Of a DNA stretch of 64,000 bases, positions 61,528-64,000 are shown piece after piece. Every line of letters begins with the position of its first letter. Positions within the stretch are counted from its first letter, which is position 1. This DNA comes from JAUWCL01 sp964599375 (GTDB lineage: Bacteria; Krumholzibacteriota; Krumholzibacteriia; Krumholzibacteriales; Krumholzibacteriaceae). Both the position numbers and the translations under genes were made by a program. The stretch is taken from contig CAZREW010000002.1 of NCBI GenBank assembly GCA_964599375.1, positions 124,001 through 188,000 of the forward strand, given 5' to 3'. Under the pieces are notes generated by a model that was given only the letters and a program-made list of their open reading frames with translations, was not told the DNA's origin and searched no databases.

Positions 61528-63404
61528 TCAGAGCCTGTCGCCGGCCTTCTCGGTGAGGTACCTGACGAACCTGTTCTCCTCGTCGACGAGGATATTGCTG
61601 AAATCGCTCGTCTCGCCGGCCGACCAGGTGAACGCCATGATGCTTATCTCGTCGCCGGGACGGCACAGCCTCGAGACGGCCCCGCAGGCGATTATCCGCC
61701 CGCTGCCGCTCTCCACGGCGGCGGCGAATGTCTCGAGCCTCGCCCCGCTCGTCGCGTTGACGATCAGTATCTTCTCGTACGGGGCGACGTTGCCCAGCTC
61801 GAGCAGCTTCCCGTCGATCTTCAGGCAGTCGTTCTCCCCCGGCGCCTCGCCGCTGATACGGGCCTTGTGGATCTTCGACTTGACGACGAGCCTCTCCTCC
61901 ATCTTCGAGACGATGAACCTGGTCTTGCCCGCGGGAGACAGGGGGATGTCGCCGACGATCTGGTAATCGACGCGGAAATCCTCGCAGCAGTTCTCCCTGA
62001 TCTTCCGGGTGAGTACCTCCTTGTTCTCGTCCTTCCATCCCTCGCCCGGCACTATCCGGAATGTCACCCCCGAACGGTCGCGCTGCTCGACCTGGAACCT
62101 GTCGATTCCCGGCACCGACCTCGAGAGCCAGGTCCAGAAGAAGCCCCCGACCTTCTTCCCTCCCGGGGTCACGATCGAGTCGAACGAGCGTCCCTCGATG
62201 CGGTCGAGCAGAGGCAGCCCCCTCCCGCAGGGGCATCTCCTCTCCGTCGGCATCGCGAGGTCTCCTGTCCTGTACCGTATGAAGGGCATATAAAGGTTCG
62301 ACAGGTCGGTGACGACCAGCTCGCCGATCTCGCCGCTCTGCGCAGCGCGTCCGCTCTCGTGTATCACCTCGACATGCGAGAGGTCGCTGTATACATGCAG
62401 CCCCTTGTGCTCCGCGCACTCGTGCGCCACCGCCGAGAGCTCCCTGGTCCCGTAGCGGTCGAACACGTCGGCCTGGAAGGCCTCCTCTATCGTCTCCCTC
62501 TGGTGGGGATAGAGCCTCTCCCCCCCGCTGACGACAGCTTTGGGGACGGGGAGGACGATCCCCTCCTCCCTGCAGAACTCGCAGAGCACCGTCAGCGCCG
62601 AAGGATAACCGGTTATGACCGACGGCCTGAAGCGCCTCAGCTTCGCCGCGTCCCCGCGCAGCGCTTCCGGCGACATCTCGAAGGAGGAGAGCGTCATGAT
62701 GTTGTTGAAGAAGTTTTTCATGCCCGCCGATATCCGCTCCCTCAGCGGCCTGTCGAGATGGAACCCCCAGAGCACAGCCTGCCTGCAGCCGATGTCGAAT
62801 CCGGTCCAGCGGTATCCGCGCAGCACGGCCGCTTTTCGGACCTGCGCGGCGGCCGAGTCGCACCAGAAATGAAGGGGCTCGCCTGTCGACCCTCCTGTGC
62901 TCGACGGGTACCCCTTTCGAAGCGGGTCCCTCGATATCATCCGCCTCTTCTCCCTGCGGATTATCTCCTTTGTGAGAAACGGNNNNNNNNNNNNNNNNNN
63001 NNNNNNNNNNNNNNNNNNNNNNNNNNNNNNNNNNNNNNNNNNNNNNNNNNNNNNNNNNNNNNNNNNNNNNNNNNNNNNNNNNCCCTCGATATCATCCGCC
63101 TCTTCTCCCTGCGGATTATCTCCTTTGTGAGAAACGGTATCCGGACAATGTCGGCAGGCTTTTCGAAGGAGCCCGGATCGATGCCCTCGCGCTCGAAGAG
63201 GTCCCTGTAATACGGCACGTGGCGCCCCGCCGCGCCGAGGAGAACGGACAGCTTGCGCCACTTGATGTCCTCTATCTCGTCCGGGGGCAGGAACTGGTTG
63301 TGCTCGAGCTCGTCGAGGATATCGAGGACTCTGTCCTTCCTGAACCCCCTGTAGACGGGGTACAGTATATTCCTGACTACCGGCTCCGGGACTATCGGGA
63401 ACAT
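61528..63404 (-). CDS. Adenylate-forming ligase fused to a PanD-like domain
   Basis: After removing the N-run and one copy of the 55-base duplication the coding length is 574 codons, that is 573 aa. Residues about 1-440 are a phenylacetate-CoA-ligase/CapK-type adenylate-forming enzyme with SSTGGSTGEPL, a VSGGERLYPHQRETI segment, DRYGTRE and RYRTGDLA. Residues about 450-573 align without gaps over the first 80 residues with the adjacent PanD: KSKIHKARI retains Lys and His, but the Gly-Ser cleavage pair is Asp-Cys (Cys475), Tyr58 is Phe508 and Asn72 is Cys522. It cannot make a Ser-derived pyruvoyl group. Its function is unknown; a carrier, regulator or partner of PanD are options. Confidence 0.85.
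62928..63137. other. Assembly gap with duplicated flanks
   Basis: A run of exactly 100 N (62983-63082) is flanked by two identical 55-base copies (62928-62982 and 63083-63137) inside the ligase gene. Deleting 155 bases restores a single reading frame. This is an unmerged contig overlap, not a biological repeat. Confidence 0.9.
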
Positions 63405-63531
63405 CGGTCTTTGCAGCTCCTGGTCAAGGCGCCGTATATTAAGGATCGTCTTTCACAAGTAACACTATGATGCGGAAGGTATTCTAATTTATTGAACCCC
63501 GCAGTCCAAACCGTATTTTTCCGGAGAGGAC

Positions 63532-63542
63532 ATATTCACACC
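63532..63542 (-). promoter_or_regulatory. Copy 3 of shared word GGTGTGAATAT
   Basis: Minus-strand GGTGTGAATAT, 127 bases before the ligase start, nearly the same distance as the copy before the MEMO gene (126). The rest of 63405-63656 shows only this and the hairpin at 63599. Confidence 0.4.
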
Positions 63543-63598
63543 ATCTGAGTGTACCCGCCGGAAACGAACCCAGAACCAGAAAGACTATACGATAAACG

Positions 63599-63628
63599 GG
63601 AAGGGCCGGATAAATCACCGGCCCTTCC
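63599..63628 (-). terminator. Terminator after the beta-helix gene
   Basis: GGAAGGGCCGG and CCGGCCCTTCC form an 11-bp perfect stem around 8 bases. It lies 29 bases past the stop of the beta-helix reading frame, followed on the minus strand by CGTTTATC. Confidence 0.65.
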
Positions 63629-63656
63629 TGTTACAAATCTCCCCTTCGATATTCCA

Positions 63657-64000
63657 TCAATCGGTATTATTAAGAACCTTTATTCTGCTCCATGAGCTTT
63701 TTTGCGTACCGACGTTACACCCAATTGAAAAGTATCCCATTCTGATTGCGTTACAGATATCCGGGACATTAATCTCGGCACAGGGCGATCCACTTTGAAG
63801 ATAGTAATTCCCCGTGCCATATTCTCCGCAGAACAATGGATCCACCGAGATGTTCCCATCAACCCCAGTGCGATCCAGAAGGCCATAGTAATTTTGAGAA
63901 TCATTGCTCCAGACATCATTGCATGAAAACACTACACATGAATCAGGAGTCGTAGATGCCACTCCCCCCCTTGAGGGCTATCATTATGTACGATGATATT
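63657..64000 (-). pseudogene. Parallel beta-helix protein, 3' end, frameshifted
   Basis: The C-terminal piece of a right-handed beta-helix repeat protein. The frame ending at 63657 has VVFSCNDVWSNDS, NISVDPLFCGEYGTGNYYL, QSGSPCAE and a final SIGCNVGT, all usual in secreted bacterial beta-helix proteins. Past about 63963 this frame has stops, but another frame reads NIIVHNDSPQGG, which is the expected upstream helix turn. The two frames meet at a run of seven G (minus strand). Inserting one or removing two would join them. This is either a real mutation or a homopolymer error. The gene continues beyond the window. Confidence 0.6.

Noticed and set aside
62928..63137. 55-bp direct repeat as a mobile-element footprint
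   Set aside because: It flanks exactly 100 N and removing one copy restores the gene, so it is an assembly artefact.
61867..63210. 447-codon plus-strand frame through the N-run
   Set aside because: Antisense to the ligase and runs across unknown bases; no domain seen.
1..64000. CRISPR array, insertion sequence or prophage
   Set aside because: No regularly spaced repeats, transposase, integrase or phage structural genes were seen on either strand.

Overview
The window is GC-rich bacterial DNA, closely packed with genes on both strands. I found no tRNA, rRNA, CRISPR array, insertion sequence or phage gene. The cell envelope looks Gram-negative: two beta-barrel-like proteins, lipobox lipoproteins, a Tat-signal oxidoreductase, and signal-peptide proteases. 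Two secreted S9 peptidases, a C1 peptidase with a C-terminal anchor, a beta-propeller lipoprotein and a parallel beta-helix fragment fit an FCB-group or related candidate phylum (Krumholzibacteriota- or Eisenbacteria-like). That placement is inferred from gene style, not from a marker gene. A PerR/rubredoxin/rubrerythrin cluster and butyrate-kinase/CoA-transferase genes suggest anaerobic or microaerophilic life. A 100-N run near 63.0 kb shows this is a scaffolded assembly.

Layout. 0-8.4 kb: pepD, yjbQ, a two-gene envelope operon with a possible structured RNA upstream, a NarL-type response regulator with its PAS/GAF kinase, and a Thi4 homologue. 8.4-14.8 kb: an AddAB-like helicase-nuclease pair. 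14.9-19.1 kb: a C1 peptidase and a beta-barrel protein. 19.1-24.7 kb: an acyl-phosphate/acyl-CoA operon (fused Buk-Ptb, AcuC-like deacetylase, CoA transferase fused to GNAT). 24.9-28.5 kb: radical SAM protein, methyltransferase, propeller lipoprotein. 28.5-32.0 kb: an ABC-2 exporter with two permeases and one ATPase. 32-37.6 kb: S9 peptidase, PhzF-like protein, secreted cyclophilin, degenerate kinase-like GAF protein. 37.8-40.7 kb: an oxidative-stress cluster under a PerR-like regulator. 40.8-47.4 kb: EndoIII-like glycosylase, NikR, AbgT transporter, glycosyltransferase, ClC-like channel, two small genes. 47.5-53.3 kb: secreted MEMO protein, MFS carrier, LsrF-like aldolase with a dehydrogenase, lipoprotein, small membrane protein. 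53.3-61 kb: OPT transporter, S9 peptidase, Tat aldo/keto reductase, lipoprotein, M50 protease. 61-63.4 kb: PanD beside an adenylate-forming ligase that carries a second PanD-like domain. 63.7-64 kb: a frameshifted beta-helix fragment.

The most unusual items are two fusions. One is the ligase with a C-terminal PanD-like domain, beside a separate PanD; the key PanD residues are split between the two proteins. The other is a SpoIIE-type phosphatase with a ferritin-like N-terminus, encoded among rubrerythrin-like proteins and rubredoxin behind a PerR-type gene. A Thi4 homologue lacking the expected iron and sulfur residues, a small amber-interrupted reading frame, a possible structured RNA, and a shared 11-base word upstream of three genes are further leads.
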